Shown here in pieces: positions 19,453-26,999 of a stretch of DNA of 64,000 bases (position 1 is its first letter; each line of letters starts with the position of its first letter). Position numbers and translations under genes: made by a program. The notes under the pieces are model-generated. The model searched no databases and was not told where the DNA came from. It was given only the letters and a program-made list of their open reading frames with translations. Source of the stretch: an uncultured Flavobacteriaceae bacterium (GTDB taxonomy: Bacteria; Bacteroidota; Bacteroidia; Flavobacteriales; Flavobacteriaceae). The stretch lies in contig CALDYU010000006.1 in NCBI GenBank assembly GCA_937944485.1, forward strand, positions 1 through 64,000, given 5' to 3'.

Positions 19453-19546
19453 GGCAAGCTACCTACATCGCACCGCTACAACCATATACCCTTGCTGCGT
19501 TCCCACCCTGGGGGATTCTACAGGAGCTGGTCGTGTAGGACTTGCC
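19453..19546 (-). ncRNA. ffs: Signal recognition particle RNA (small bacterial type, 4.5S)
   Basis: Read on the minus strand. The ends GGCAAG (19546-19541) and CTTGCC (19458-19453) pair to close a long hairpin of about 94 nt. The apex holds the SRP domain IV signature: a GGAA tetraloop closed by GUG/CGC (tetraloop at 19503-19500) and the asymmetric AGCA loop next to it in ACGCAGCAAGG. A run of T residues (19452-19445) follows as terminator. A perfect -7 element just upstream fits a start near 19546. The RNA binds Ffh and targets nascent membrane proteins. No protein should be called here. Confidence 0.9.
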
Positions 19547-19551
19547 AGCTG

Positions 19552-19581
19552 CAAATATACAATCTTTTAAAACTTACAATC
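19552..19581 (-). promoter_or_regulatory. Promoter of the SRP RNA gene
   Basis: TATATTTG (19559-19552) is an exact TAnnTTTG -7 element on the minus strand, with ATTG (19581-19578) 18 bases upstream. The predicted start coincides with the 5' end of the SRP RNA stem. Confidence 0.65.
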
Positions 19582-19600
19582 AATAAATTAATAGTAATTA

Positions 19601-19633
19601 TTGCTTGTGATTTGCCTTCAGATATTACTTTTG
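19601..19633 (+). promoter_or_regulatory. Promoter of the glutaminyl cyclase gene
   Basis: TACTTTTG at 19626-19633 matches the -7 consensus exactly, with CTTG at 19604-19607 at 18-base spacing. The leader to the ATG at 19726 is about 85 bases, with no structure that I recognise. Confidence 0.55.
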
Positions 19634-19725
19634 TAACAAGCGTTTCACCAACAATGATTTAACAACTGTAATGTGTACTATTTAAATACAATACACATGT
19701 ACTACCTAAATAAAATCTATTACTT

Positions 19726-20775
19726 ATGTTCAAGTTTTTTGCTTTTACGAGTTTCTTTGTTTTTTTTATGGCTTGCGGCGATGAGCCCACTGATCCATCA
19801 CAATTATTTGATATCACTTTAGGCAATGGTCAAGCTCAGTTTCAACAAAACGATACTATTCCTATCAACATCGTAAACAAAAAGAATAAGTCGATTGAAA
19901 GTGTCACCTATAGTATTGATGGTACGGCACTCGAAGTCAACAACAATACAACGGTCATACGCGTGGCAACTTTAGGTCTTAAAACAATAAAAGCAAATGT
20001 TAATTATGATGGAAAATCAGTGTCAATAACAAAGAAGCTTAAAGTTCTTTCTAACAAAGCGCCAGCATTGTATACCTATAAAATTATTAATGAGTTTCCT
20101 CATGATAATCGGGCTTATACGCAAGGTTTAGAATTTCATAATGATACACTTTATGAAAGCACAGGTAAAAGAGGGCGTTCGTCTTTGCGAAAAGTCAATT
20201 ATAAAACAGGTGAAGTGCTGCAGCAAATTGATTTAGATGATACCGTATTCGGAGAAGGCATGACCATACTCAATGGAAAAATATACCAACTCACATGGCA
20301 AAGTAGTATCGGTTATATTTACGACCTAGAGGAATTTAAAAAAACAGATTCTTTTCAATATGGCGAAAGCAAAGAAGGATGGGGTTTGGCGAATGACGGC
20401 GAAAAATTATTTAAGAGTGATGGTTCTCAAAATATTTGGTTCTTGAACCCTGAGTCACTTGTGGAAGAAGGACATATGCAAATCGTTACCAACAAATCTA
20501 TATTCAACAAAGCCAATGAACTAGAATATGTTAATGGTAAGCTTTATGCAAACGTTTATTTGAAACCCAGCGTTATGATTATAAACGCTTTTGATGGTGC
20601 GATTGAAGGAGTTGTTAATTTTAAAGGGTTAAGTGACAAAGTAACTAAAAATGCTGATTGGAACGATAATGATAATGTATTAAATGGTATTGCTTATCAC
20701 CCAGATCGAGGTACTTTTTTTATAACCGGAAAAGATTGGGACAAACTTTTCGAAGTAGCGATTATGAAAAAATAA
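19726..20775 (+). CDS. Glutaminyl-peptide cyclotransferase (glutamine cyclotransferase family) lipoprotein
   Basis: 349 residues. The lipoprotein signal ends at Cys17 (FFVFFMACGD). An Ig-like beta domain of about 90 residues precedes the enzyme domain, which starts near residue 112 (YKIINEFPHDNRAYTQGLEF) and has the plant/bacterial glutamine cyclotransferase hallmarks (YTQGLE, LYESTGKRG, LYANVY, LNGIAY). The reaction is cyclisation of N-terminal glutamine to pyroglutamate. In Bacteroidota many exported proteins begin with Gln after signal cleavage, so this enzyme probably modifies them in the periplasm. The thioesterase gene follows after 3 bases, indicating co-transcription. Confidence 0.88.
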   Translation: MFKFFAFTSFFVFFMACGDEPTDPSQLFDITLGNGQAQFQQNDTIPINIVNKKNKSIESVTYSIDGTALEVNNNTTVIRVATLGLKTIKANVNYDGKSVSITKKLKVLSNKAPALYTYKIINEFPHDNRAYTQGLEFHNDTLYESTGKRGRSSLRKVNYKTGEVLQQIDLDDTVFGEGMTILNGKIYQLTWQSSIGYIYDLEEFKKTDSFQYGESKEGWGLANDGEKLFKSDGSQNIWFLNPESLVEEGHMQIVTNKSIFNKANELEYVNGKLYANVYLKPSVMIINAFDGAIEGVVNFKGLSDKVTKNADWNDNDNVLNGIAYHPDRGTFFITGKDWDKLFEVAIMKK

Positions 20776-20778
20776 TTT

Positions 20779-21168
20779 ATGGAGCTTTTTGAAAAAATTA
20801 TTAACGTTACTGCAGATGATTTAGATGACTTGAACCATGTCAACAATGTTAGATATGTACAATGGATACAAGATATATCTAAAGAACATTGGCAAGCCTA
20901 CGCGCCCAAAGAGGTACAAGATGAGGTCGTTTGGGTGGTCATGAATCATAATATCGATTATAAAAATGCGGCTGCTTTGAACGATATTATTAAAATACGT
21001 ACTTACATCGAAGAAAGCCGAGGTGCCACTTCTATTCGAGTGGTTGAAATGCATAATGAAATAACAAATCAACTCTTAGTGCGTTCGAAAACAGCGTGGT
21101 GTTTGTTAAATGCAAAAACGCTACGACCATCTCGAATTTCAGAGGAAATCAAACAAGTATTTGCTTGA
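20779..21168 (+). CDS. Acyl-CoA thioesterase, hot-dog (4HBT) family
   Basis: 129 residues, a single hot-dog fold. The characteristic catalytic-helix region is DDLDDLNHVNNVRYVQWIQD, with the Asp-x-x-x-His-Val-Asn pattern of YbgC/4-hydroxybenzoyl-CoA-like thioesterases. The core beta strands follow (VWVVMNHNIDYKNAA, IKIRTYIEE). It hydrolyses acyl-CoA or acyl-ACP in the cytoplasm; the chain length cannot be inferred. It lies 3 bases after the glutaminyl cyclase gene and 44 bases before a lipoprotein gene on the same strand. Confidence 0.88.
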   Translation: MELFEKIINVTADDLDDLNHVNNVRYVQWIQDISKEHWQAYAPKEVQDEVVWVVMNHNIDYKNAAALNDIIKIRTYIEESRGATSIRVVEMHNEITNQLLVRSKTAWCLLNAKTLRPSRISEEIKQVFA

Positions 21169-21212
21169 GACCTTACTTTAAAGCAAGTGATTTACATAAA
21201 ATTGGTATACCC

Positions 21213-22736
21213 ATGCGAAAGTATCTTAAATCGGTTTTAAGCATATTGACACTCTTAATTATTGTACTTTCTGGGTGCAGAAAAGAATTCAGTTTCAGTG
21301 CGAGTGAAGGCAATCTAGAATTTTCAAGAGATACCGTTTTTTTAGATACTATTTTTTCGAATATTAGCAGTAACACACATATTTTAAAGGTTTATAATAC
21401 GACACGTAATGATATAGAGATTCCATCTATTCGATTGGCTCAAGGAGTACAAAGTGCATATCGTTTGAATGTTGATGGGGTATCTGGTAAAGTATTTAAA
21501 GATATTCCCCTATATAGTCAAGACAGTCTTTTTATTTTTATTGAAACCACCGTCGATGCTACAAATAAAAATGATTTTCTATATACCGATATACTTCAAT
21601 TTGATGAAGGTGATAAGCTTCAAGAAATTCCATTAGTAACCTTGGTCAAAGACGCTACCTTTCTATTTCCTACAACGCTAGCCGATGGCTCCAAAGAAAC
21701 CATTACACTTGGCACAGATGCATCTGGCAACCCTATAAAAGTAGCTGGTTTCTCCTTAAAGGATGAAGAGTTGCGTTTTACGAATGAAAAACCCTATGTC
21801 ATTTACGGTTACGCCGAAGTGCCTCCTGAGAAGGTGCTGACAATCGATGCTGGGGCAAGAATACACTTTCACACTGATTCTGGTATTGCTATTAGAGCCA
21901 ATGCTGAAATTCAATGTAATGGCGCTTTAAGTGAAGACCAAGACCTTTTAGAGCAAGAAATTATTTTTGAAGGTGATCGCCTCTCATCTGAGTTTGACAA
22001 GGTTTCAGGCCAGTGGGGCTCTATTTGGATCGCCCCAGGCAGCACTAACAATCGCATTAATTTCACAACTATCAAAAATGCTACTATAGGCCTCAACGTT
22101 CAAGGCACTAATAATACTCAAACCCCTACCCTACAAATAGAAAACACTAAAATTTATAACAGCTTAAGCAGTAATATATGGGCCAGATCAGCAACAATTG
22201 TTGCCAACAACCTTGTACTAGGTAATACGGGTGGAACTTCTTTATATCTGAATGAAGGGGGCTCATATAAATTTACGCATTGCACAATAGCTAATTATTG
22301 GAGTACCAGTTTCCGCAATGGCCTAGCTGTTACTATTGATAATTTTAATGATACAAGTACTTTTCCGCTCAGACAAGCAGACTTTACAAATTGTATCATT
22401 GATGGCAATAGTGCTATTGAACTAAATTTAAATACCAAAGCAGGATCGGTATTCAATTATTCATTGACAAATTGCCTCTTAAAATTTCGAGATGACAACA
22501 ATATTTTTGCAGGTAATCCATTATATGATTTTGGAAGAAATGATTTCTATAATACCATCTTCCTAAATGAAAATGCTTATTTTCTAAATACCGCTGATAA
22601 TAACTTTAATATCGAAGAACTATCAGCAGTAAGAGACAACGCCAACAATACTGGGGCGCAAAATGTTCCTTTTGATATTTTAGGAAAAATTAGAACTACT
22701 TCTCCCGACATCGGAGCCTATGAATTTCAGGAGTAA
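21213..22736 (+). CDS. Large beta-rich lipoprotein, probably a parallel beta-helix
   Basis: 507 residues from the ATG at 21213. The open frame begins at 21096 inside the thioesterase gene, but MRKYLKSVLSILTLLIIVLSGC is a proper lipoprotein signal (Cys22), so the later start is chosen. Residues of about 180-480 show repeating short strands with Asn/Thr turns (NNRINFTTIKNATIGLNVQG, IVANNLVLGNTGGTSLYLN), as in right-handed parallel beta-helices. The C-terminus SPDIGAYEFQE matches the ending seen on many Bacteroidota beta-helix proteins. It is probably on the outer membrane; its function is unknown. Third gene of the 19726-22736 run. Confidence 0.7.
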   Translation: MRKYLKSVLSILTLLIIVLSGCRKEFSFSASEGNLEFSRDTVFLDTIFSNISSNTHILKVYNTTRNDIEIPSIRLAQGVQSAYRLNVDGVSGKVFKDIPLYSQDSLFIFIETTVDATNKNDFLYTDILQFDEGDKLQEIPLVTLVKDATFLFPTTLADGSKETITLGTDASGNPIKVAGFSLKDEELRFTNEKPYVIYGYAEVPPEKVLTIDAGARIHFHTDSGIAIRANAEIQCNGALSEDQDLLEQEIIFEGDRLSSEFDKVSGQWGSIWIAPGSTNNRINFTTIKNATIGLNVQGTNNTQTPTLQIENTKIYNSLSSNIWARSATIVANNLVLGNTGGTSLYLNEGGSYKFTHCTIANYWSTSFRNGLAVTIDNFNDTSTFPLRQADFTNCIIDGNSAIELNLNTKAGSVFNYSLTNCLLKFRDDNNIFAGNPLYDFGRNDFYNTIFLNENAYFLNTADNNFNIEELSAVRDNANNTGAQNVPFDILGKIRTTSPDIGAYEFQE

Positions 22737-22814
22737 AATTAATATCGTGTGATTTATCCGTTAAATTGAAAGAAAATTCCCATTAATTTATTATATTAAG
22801 ATCATTTTAAACGA

Positions 22815-22843
22815 AAACCTCCATTTTTATAAGGTTTTCCTAT
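22815..22843 (+). repeat. 29-bp motif, copy 1, upstream of the LytTR gene
   Basis: It starts AAACCTCC and ends GGTTTTCCTAT, with an imperfect inverted repeat AAACC...GGTTT. It is identical to 26908-26936 at 26 of 29 positions. It lies about 40 bases before the ATG of the LytTR gene and is a likely operator. Confidence 0.6.
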
Positions 22844-22883
22844 ATCCAATATTCATTCTCCATATCTAATTTGCAGAAAGAAA

Positions 22884-23627
22884 ATGAATAACGTGGCTTA
22901 TACGTATGCTATTATAGATTCTGACGCAACCTCAAATTTGAGATTGCAGCACTATTTATCAGAATATGGTGATTTTAACTGCTGCTCAAAAGTCTCTAAT
23001 AGTATTGAAGGTCTAAACGCTATTTTAAAACTCTCTCCTGACATCGTTTTCGTTAACTTAAATGAAAATGCCGAAGCCTATTTTCAAATGACGATGGAGC
23101 TACACCAATACGGTAATTGTATTCCGATTTTTATAGGTATTTCCAAATCTAAAAATTATGCCTACCAGGCCATAAAAAATAACTTTTTTGATTATTGGCT
23201 GTTACCCTATAATGAATACGATATTCGAAAGTCTATTTTAAGGCTTAAAAAACTCATGCCGCAAGAAGATACAACTCCCCAAACACTTTGTTTGAAATCA
23301 TATCGTGATTTTCAATATTTGAATACAAATGATATTCTGTATTTAAAGGCTGATAATAATACGACAGAATTTATAATGAAAGATGGCACAATTAATAATG
23401 CTTTTAAAACGTTAAAGACTTTCGAACGTCAAATGCCCAAGAATTTTATTCGCATTCATCAAAGTTATATTGTGAATATTAATTATATCTCTCGAATAAG
23501 TTATGGCAAGGCCATTTGTACTTTAAAAAACCATACCAAACAACTACCATTCTCAAAATCGTATCGAGAGAATATTGACAACTTAAAGAAAAAGCTTACA
23601 AAAAACGCAATTTCTTCCTTAAATTGA
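22884..23627 (+). CDS. LytTR-family DNA-binding regulator with a degenerate receiver domain
   Basis: 247 residues. Residues 1-120 have the length and pattern of a response-regulator receiver. The acidic pair is kept (IIDSD, residues 11-14), but the phosphoacceptor Asp is replaced by Asn58 (PDIVFVN) and the conserved Lys before Pro by Leu107 (YWLLP). Classical phosphorylation is therefore unlikely. Residues 140-240 are a LytTR domain (NDILYLKADNNTTEFIM, FIRIHQSYIVNINYI, LPFSKSYRENI), which binds spaced direct repeats. The exported peptide gene is 140 bases downstream, and the kinase and response-regulator genes follow. Confidence 0.85.
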   Translation: MNNVAYTYAIIDSDATSNLRLQHYLSEYGDFNCCSKVSNSIEGLNAILKLSPDIVFVNLNENAEAYFQMTMELHQYGNCIPIFIGISKSKNYAYQAIKNNFFDYWLLPYNEYDIRKSILRLKKLMPQEDTTPQTLCLKSYRDFQYLNTNDILYLKADNNTTEFIMKDGTINNAFKTLKTFERQMPKNFIRIHQSYIVNINYISRISYGKAICTLKNHTKQLPFSKSYRENIDNLKKKLTKNAISSLN

Positions 23628-23631
23628 AGCG

Positions 23632-23663
23632 ATACTCATAAATTGCCTGTGAATACTCACAAA
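23632..23663 (+). promoter_or_regulatory. Direct repeat with 21-bp spacing, candidate LytTR binding site
   Basis: ATACTCATAAA at 23632 and ATACTCACAAA at 23653 differ at one base and start exactly 21 bases (two helical turns) apart, the geometry of known LytTR sites. The second copy overlaps the palindrome GTGAATACTCAC (23649-23660) and runs into AAACCTCC (23661-23668). They lie 105-136 bases before the peptide ATG. Confidence 0.5.
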
Positions 23664-23719
23664 CCTCCTTCAAATACTTTTACAATTTTTCAATAACATC
23701 AAATTTTAAGGCCTTCGCA

Positions 23720-23727
23720 TACTTTTA
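23720..23727 (+). promoter_or_regulatory. Possible -7 element of the small peptide gene
   Basis: TACTTTTA is one base off TAnnTTTG, 41 bases before the ATG at 23768. No good -33 element is seen, which would fit an activator-dependent promoter. Confidence 0.35.
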
Positions 23728-23767
23728 ACTTTCAACAAAAAGTATTAATCCTCCAAAATTTGAGAAC

Positions 23768-23929
23768 ATGAAAAAAGTAGTAAGTATTGTAGCCGTAGTC
23801 GCTTTCGCAGTAGGTGTTTTTGCAACACAATCAAGCAACGTATTGAATATTGATTTTAGTATTGAAAACATGTTAACCTGTGGTGATTGTGAGCCTAGTG
23901 ATCCTCGAGGTGGCAATAATCTGAGCTAA
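23768..23929 (+). CDS. Small exported peptide, 53 residues
   Basis: The gene has its own ATG. The N-terminus MKKVVSIVAVVAFAVGVFA is a signal peptide with a likely cut after VFA. The mature part is about 34 residues, acidic, with two cysteines in TCGDCEPSD near its C-terminus and the tail PRGGNNLS. A strong terminator follows 24 bases after the stop, so it is probably transcribed alone. The setting between a LytTR regulator and a TPR histidine kinase is like that of signal-peptide genes in other regulatory systems. The layout (signal peptide, short tail with Cys) resembles poorly described Bacteroidota small peptides. The function is unknown. Confidence 0.7.
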   Translation: MKKVVSIVAVVAFAVGVFATQSSNVLNIDFSIENMLTCGDCEPSDPRGGNNLS

Positions 23930-23953
23930 TAGCAAAAAAGATCATAATATCAT

Positions 23954-23988
23954 AGTCCTAAATCGTGTGCGATTTAGGACTTTTTTTT
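23954..23988 (+). terminator. Rho-independent terminator after the small peptide gene
   Basis: A perfect 12-bp stem (23954-23965 with 23970-23981), loop TGTG, then seven T residues. It separates the peptide transcript from the kinase gene that starts 20 bases later. Confidence 0.9.
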
Positions 23989-24007
23989 ATCTTGCTCAAA
24001 AACCTTC

Positions 24008-26116
24008 ATGCCTCAAACCAATCCGTTTTTTGTGCTTGCTAAAAGTATTCTTGAAATAAGAAGCAATGGGTGGCTTATAGCTATTATTTGGGGGAGTGTT
24101 TTACTAATGTTTCCATCTTGCACTTCAAAAGGGGCCTCTAAAAATGATCCTACAATTACAAAAAAAGATAGTGTTCGGTTACTGATTAGACAGAGTAAGG
24201 CTCGAGGTATTAGCAAACCTTTCAAAACGAGTAAACTGAATCAGGCGTATGAGCAGGCTTCGGCCGTTAACAATGATTCTTTAAAATGCAAGTATTACAG
24301 TGAGATTTCCCTTGCTCTAAGTAGTTCCTCAATAGATTCAGCCTTATTTCGAAAGGTGAATAATGCTGCTATTCGACTTTCTGAACAAACAAAAGACTCC
24401 GTATGTCTTTCTAATCTGCATTGGGATTTGGGAGATTTCATGAATACCAATTTAGTGCGTGATAGTGCCTATTATCACTATTCATTAGCAGAGAAATTAT
24501 TTTCAGCTATTAAAGATGAGGCGTCCGCTGGGGGCGTTTTAATAAGCATAGCCCGATTACAAAATAGCATTGGAGACTATACTGGGGGTGAAATTACGGC
24601 CATCAAAGGGCTAGAAAAACTAAAGCCACTTAAAAAGTATCGACAAATATATGAATGCTACAATACCTTGGCTGATATAAGCAAACTCTTACAAGAGTAT
24701 GATAGAGCTTTGGAATACTATGATGAAGCTTTAAGCTATATGAACAAGGCTGGTATGAAGCATAATCGTAAGCAGCGAAAAAAAAATGACATCGCCTTAG
24801 TCTACCAAAAAATGGGGCAACATCAAAAAGCGATTACTATGTTTCAAGATGTACTGAGTATCGACAGCCTGCAATTAAAGAATCCTATTCTTTACGCTAA
24901 AACATTAAACAATTTAGGTCGCAGCTACCGCATAAGCAATAATTCACAAAAACTACCGGGTCTTTTTGAAGCTGCTTTTGCCATTCAAGACAGCATCAAC
25001 GATATCGCGGGTAAAGCCTCGAGCAGTTTTGAATTAGCTAATTACTATTTGGCTATCAAAGATTCCGTCAGCGCTCTAACATATTTGGAGAAATCGAAAG
25101 CCTTTGCGCAACAAAGTAGTGATAATAAAAAACTATTAGAAGTTTTGAGTCTTTTCCCTAGAGTAGACCCTTCCAACGGGGCAAGGTACGCTGAGGCCTA
25201 TATCAAACTTAATGACAGCTTGCAATTAGAAGAACGTAAAATTCGAGGTAAGTTTACCCGTATTCAATTTGAGACCGATGAGGTGTCAGCCGAAAATGAA
25301 TTGCTGACACGCCAAAAACAATTATGGACCGGTATAGCGGCTATACTCCTTCTCCTTACATTGGCCACCTATATTATCGTAACACAGCGTAATAGAAATC
25401 AAAAACTAAAATTTGAAGAACAGCAACAGAAAAGCAACCAAGAAATCTTTAACTTGTTACTGGCGCAAAACGAAAAAGTAGAAGAAGGAAAAAAATTAGA
25501 GCAAAAAAGAGTTTCGGAAGAACTTCATGATGGGGTTTTAGGGAGAATGTTAGGCACCCGAATGATGCTTTTGGGTTTGAATAAAAAAACGGATCCTGAA
25601 GCCGTTTCACAACGGGCCAAAGCGATACGCATTTTACAAGATATCGAAACTGAAGTACGCTCCATTTCACATGAATTGAGTCATTCAGCTTATCAAAAAA
25701 TTCATAATTTTATACTTTCAATTCAAGAGCTTTTAGATACGATTGAAGCGGCTTCTCAGATTGAAATTATTCTTAGATATACGGATGCTATAGATTATGA
25801 TGCGCTAAACGGAGATATTAAAATAAATCTGTATCGTATTATACAAGAAAGTATTCAAAATGCCGTTAAGCATGCAGCATGTAGTAAGATTCAAGTAAAT
25901 TTTGAAGCCGATTCGGAAATCTTGAAAGTAGTAATTATAGATGATGGCAAAGGCTTTAAAGTAAAGAAAAGTAAGAAGGGAATAGGCATGCGTAACATCG
26001 CATCTAGAATGAAAAAAGTAAATGGTACCTTTAACATAGAAAGTGCCCTTGGCTCTGGTACAGAAATCATATTAGAAATACCAATAATAGCAATTGAGGA
26101 TTCAACGAGTATTTAG
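24008..26116 (+). CDS. TPR-containing sensor histidine kinase, NarX/DesK type
   Basis: 702 residues. An N-terminal hydrophobic segment (about 21-37) ends in PSC (Cys38). TPR-like helices span about 80-400 (for example DRALEYYDEALSYM and MGQHQKAITMFQDVL), followed by a transmembrane helix at about 438-458 and a HisKA_3 domain with the phospho-acceptor His507 in ELHDG. The HATPase domain has its N box in IIQESIQNAVKHA, the G1 box DDGKGF and the G2 region KGIGMRNI. The TPR part should face the periplasm and may sense a peptide or protein. It is followed after 42 bases by its response regulator, with a terminator just upstream. Confidence 0.9.
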   Translation: MPQTNPFFVLAKSILEIRSNGWLIAIIWGSVLLMFPSCTSKGASKNDPTITKKDSVRLLIRQSKARGISKPFKTSKLNQAYEQASAVNNDSLKCKYYSEISLALSSSSIDSALFRKVNNAAIRLSEQTKDSVCLSNLHWDLGDFMNTNLVRDSAYYHYSLAEKLFSAIKDEASAGGVLISIARLQNSIGDYTGGEITAIKGLEKLKPLKKYRQIYECYNTLADISKLLQEYDRALEYYDEALSYMNKAGMKHNRKQRKKNDIALVYQKMGQHQKAITMFQDVLSIDSLQLKNPILYAKTLNNLGRSYRISNNSQKLPGLFEAAFAIQDSINDIAGKASSSFELANYYLAIKDSVSALTYLEKSKAFAQQSSDNKKLLEVLSLFPRVDPSNGARYAEAYIKLNDSLQLEERKIRGKFTRIQFETDEVSAENELLTRQKQLWTGIAAILLLLTLATYIIVTQRNRNQKLKFEEQQQKSNQEIFNLLLAQNEKVEEGKKLEQKRVSEELHDGVLGRMLGTRMMLLGLNKKTDPEAVSQRAKAIRILQDIETEVRSISHELSHSAYQKIHNFILSIQELLDTIEAASQIEIILRYTDAIDYDALNGDIKINLYRIIQESIQNAVKHAACSKIQVNFEADSEILKVVIIDDGKGFKVKKSKKGIGMRNIASRMKKVNGTFNIESALGSGTEIILEIPIIAIEDSTSI

Positions 26117-26158
26117 ATAACTCAAAACCAATTTGCTCGAACAATAAAAGCGCATAAT

Positions 26159-26827
26159 ATGGAGGTAATTCGAATTTTAGCAGTCGACGATCATGAAATG
26201 ACCACCTTAGGATATAAATATATTCTAGAAGGTGAAGAATTCGAAAATTTCGAAGTGCGTGTAGATGTTGCCGTAGGTTTTGATATTGGTAAAGAGAAAA
26301 TCGAATTTTCTGCGCGCTCTTTCAAATATGATATTATATTACTTGATATACAATTGTTTCCGGCAGAATCAAAAGATATTAGAAGTGGAGAAGATTTGGG
26401 CATTTTAGCTAGAAAAATCGTACCAGAGTCAAAAGTAGTATTTATGTCCTCTTTTAGTGACAACCTACGTATTAATAGCATCTTCAAATCTGTTGACCCA
26501 GATGGCTATATGGTGAAGTCTGAAATTGATGAAAAATCTTTGCGCACTATGGTTGAAACCGTAATTACGAAACCACCTTATTATACAGCCGGTGCATTTG
26601 CCGCCATTCGTCGTCGAATGAAAAATGACATCGTAGTTGATGACTTAGATAAGAAAATTTTATACTACCTATCTATAGGAACGAGAACAAAAGATATTGC
26701 CCCTTTAATATCTTCAGCTACAACTACAGTAGAATCTCGAAAGCGACAATTAAAGTCACTTTTTGGGGTTGAAGGAGGCAATGATATCAGTTTAATTGAA
26801 GAAGCAAGAAAAAAAGGCTTCATTTAA
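26159..26827 (+). CDS. Response regulator, NarL/LuxR-type
   Basis: 222 residues. The receiver domain (1-140) has acidic residues in AVDDHE and the phosphoacceptor Asp63 in ILLDIQL. A C-terminal HTH (about 155-222) has the LuxR-like pattern KKILYYLSIGTRTKDIAPLI...TVESRKRQLK. It is the cognate partner of the TPR kinase directly upstream. Its DNA target is unknown; the 29-bp motif 80 bases downstream of its stop, in front of the next gene, is one candidate. Confidence 0.87.
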   Translation: MEVIRILAVDDHEMTTLGYKYILEGEEFENFEVRVDVAVGFDIGKEKIEFSARSFKYDIILLDIQLFPAESKDIRSGEDLGILARKIVPESKVVFMSSFSDNLRINSIFKSVDPDGYMVKSEIDEKSLRTMVETVITKPPYYTAGAFAAIRRRMKNDIVVDDLDKKILYYLSIGTRTKDIAPLISSATTTVESRKRQLKSLFGVEGGNDISLIEEARKKGFI

Positions 26828-26907
26828 TCGAAAAAATAACAATACCACTTCGTTTTAAGTTATTGAAAATCAATATTTTAAGGGAATCATAGTTCGCCTA
26901 CTGAGGT

Positions 26908-26936
26908 AAACCTCCATATTTATATGGTTTTACTAT
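26908..26936 (+). repeat. 29-bp motif, copy 2, upstream of the unknown 219-residue gene
   Basis: It matches 22815-22843 at 26 of 29 positions. In this copy the dyad is better: GTAAACC (from 26906) pairs with GGTTTTAC, and CCATAT with ATATGG. It lies about 65-90 bases before the likely ATG at 27000. Confidence 0.6.
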
Positions 26937-26959
26937 GGTGAGTTAAAAATGTTAAAATT

Positions 26960-26967
26960 TAACTTTA
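26960..26967 (+). promoter_or_regulatory. Possible -7 element of the unknown gene at 27000
   Basis: TAACTTTA is one base off TAnnTTTG. If used, transcription would begin near 26975, after the ATG at 26949, which favours the start at 27000. Confidence 0.35.
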
Positions 26968-26999
26968 CCATTAAACTAATCATAAATGTAAAACGCCCT

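Noticed and set aside
19356-19538. 60-codon frame across the SRP RNA region
   Set aside because: The region has SRP RNA structure, promoter and terminator on the other strand; the peptide has no features.
21096-21212. Upstream extension of the beta-helix lipoprotein into the thioesterase gene
   Set aside because: The thioesterase frame is clearly coding there, and a proper lipoprotein signal starts at 21213.
23649-23660. Palindrome GTGAATACTCAC as a separate operator
   Set aside because: It overlaps the better-supported direct repeat; a 4-base half-site is too short to stand alone as evidence.
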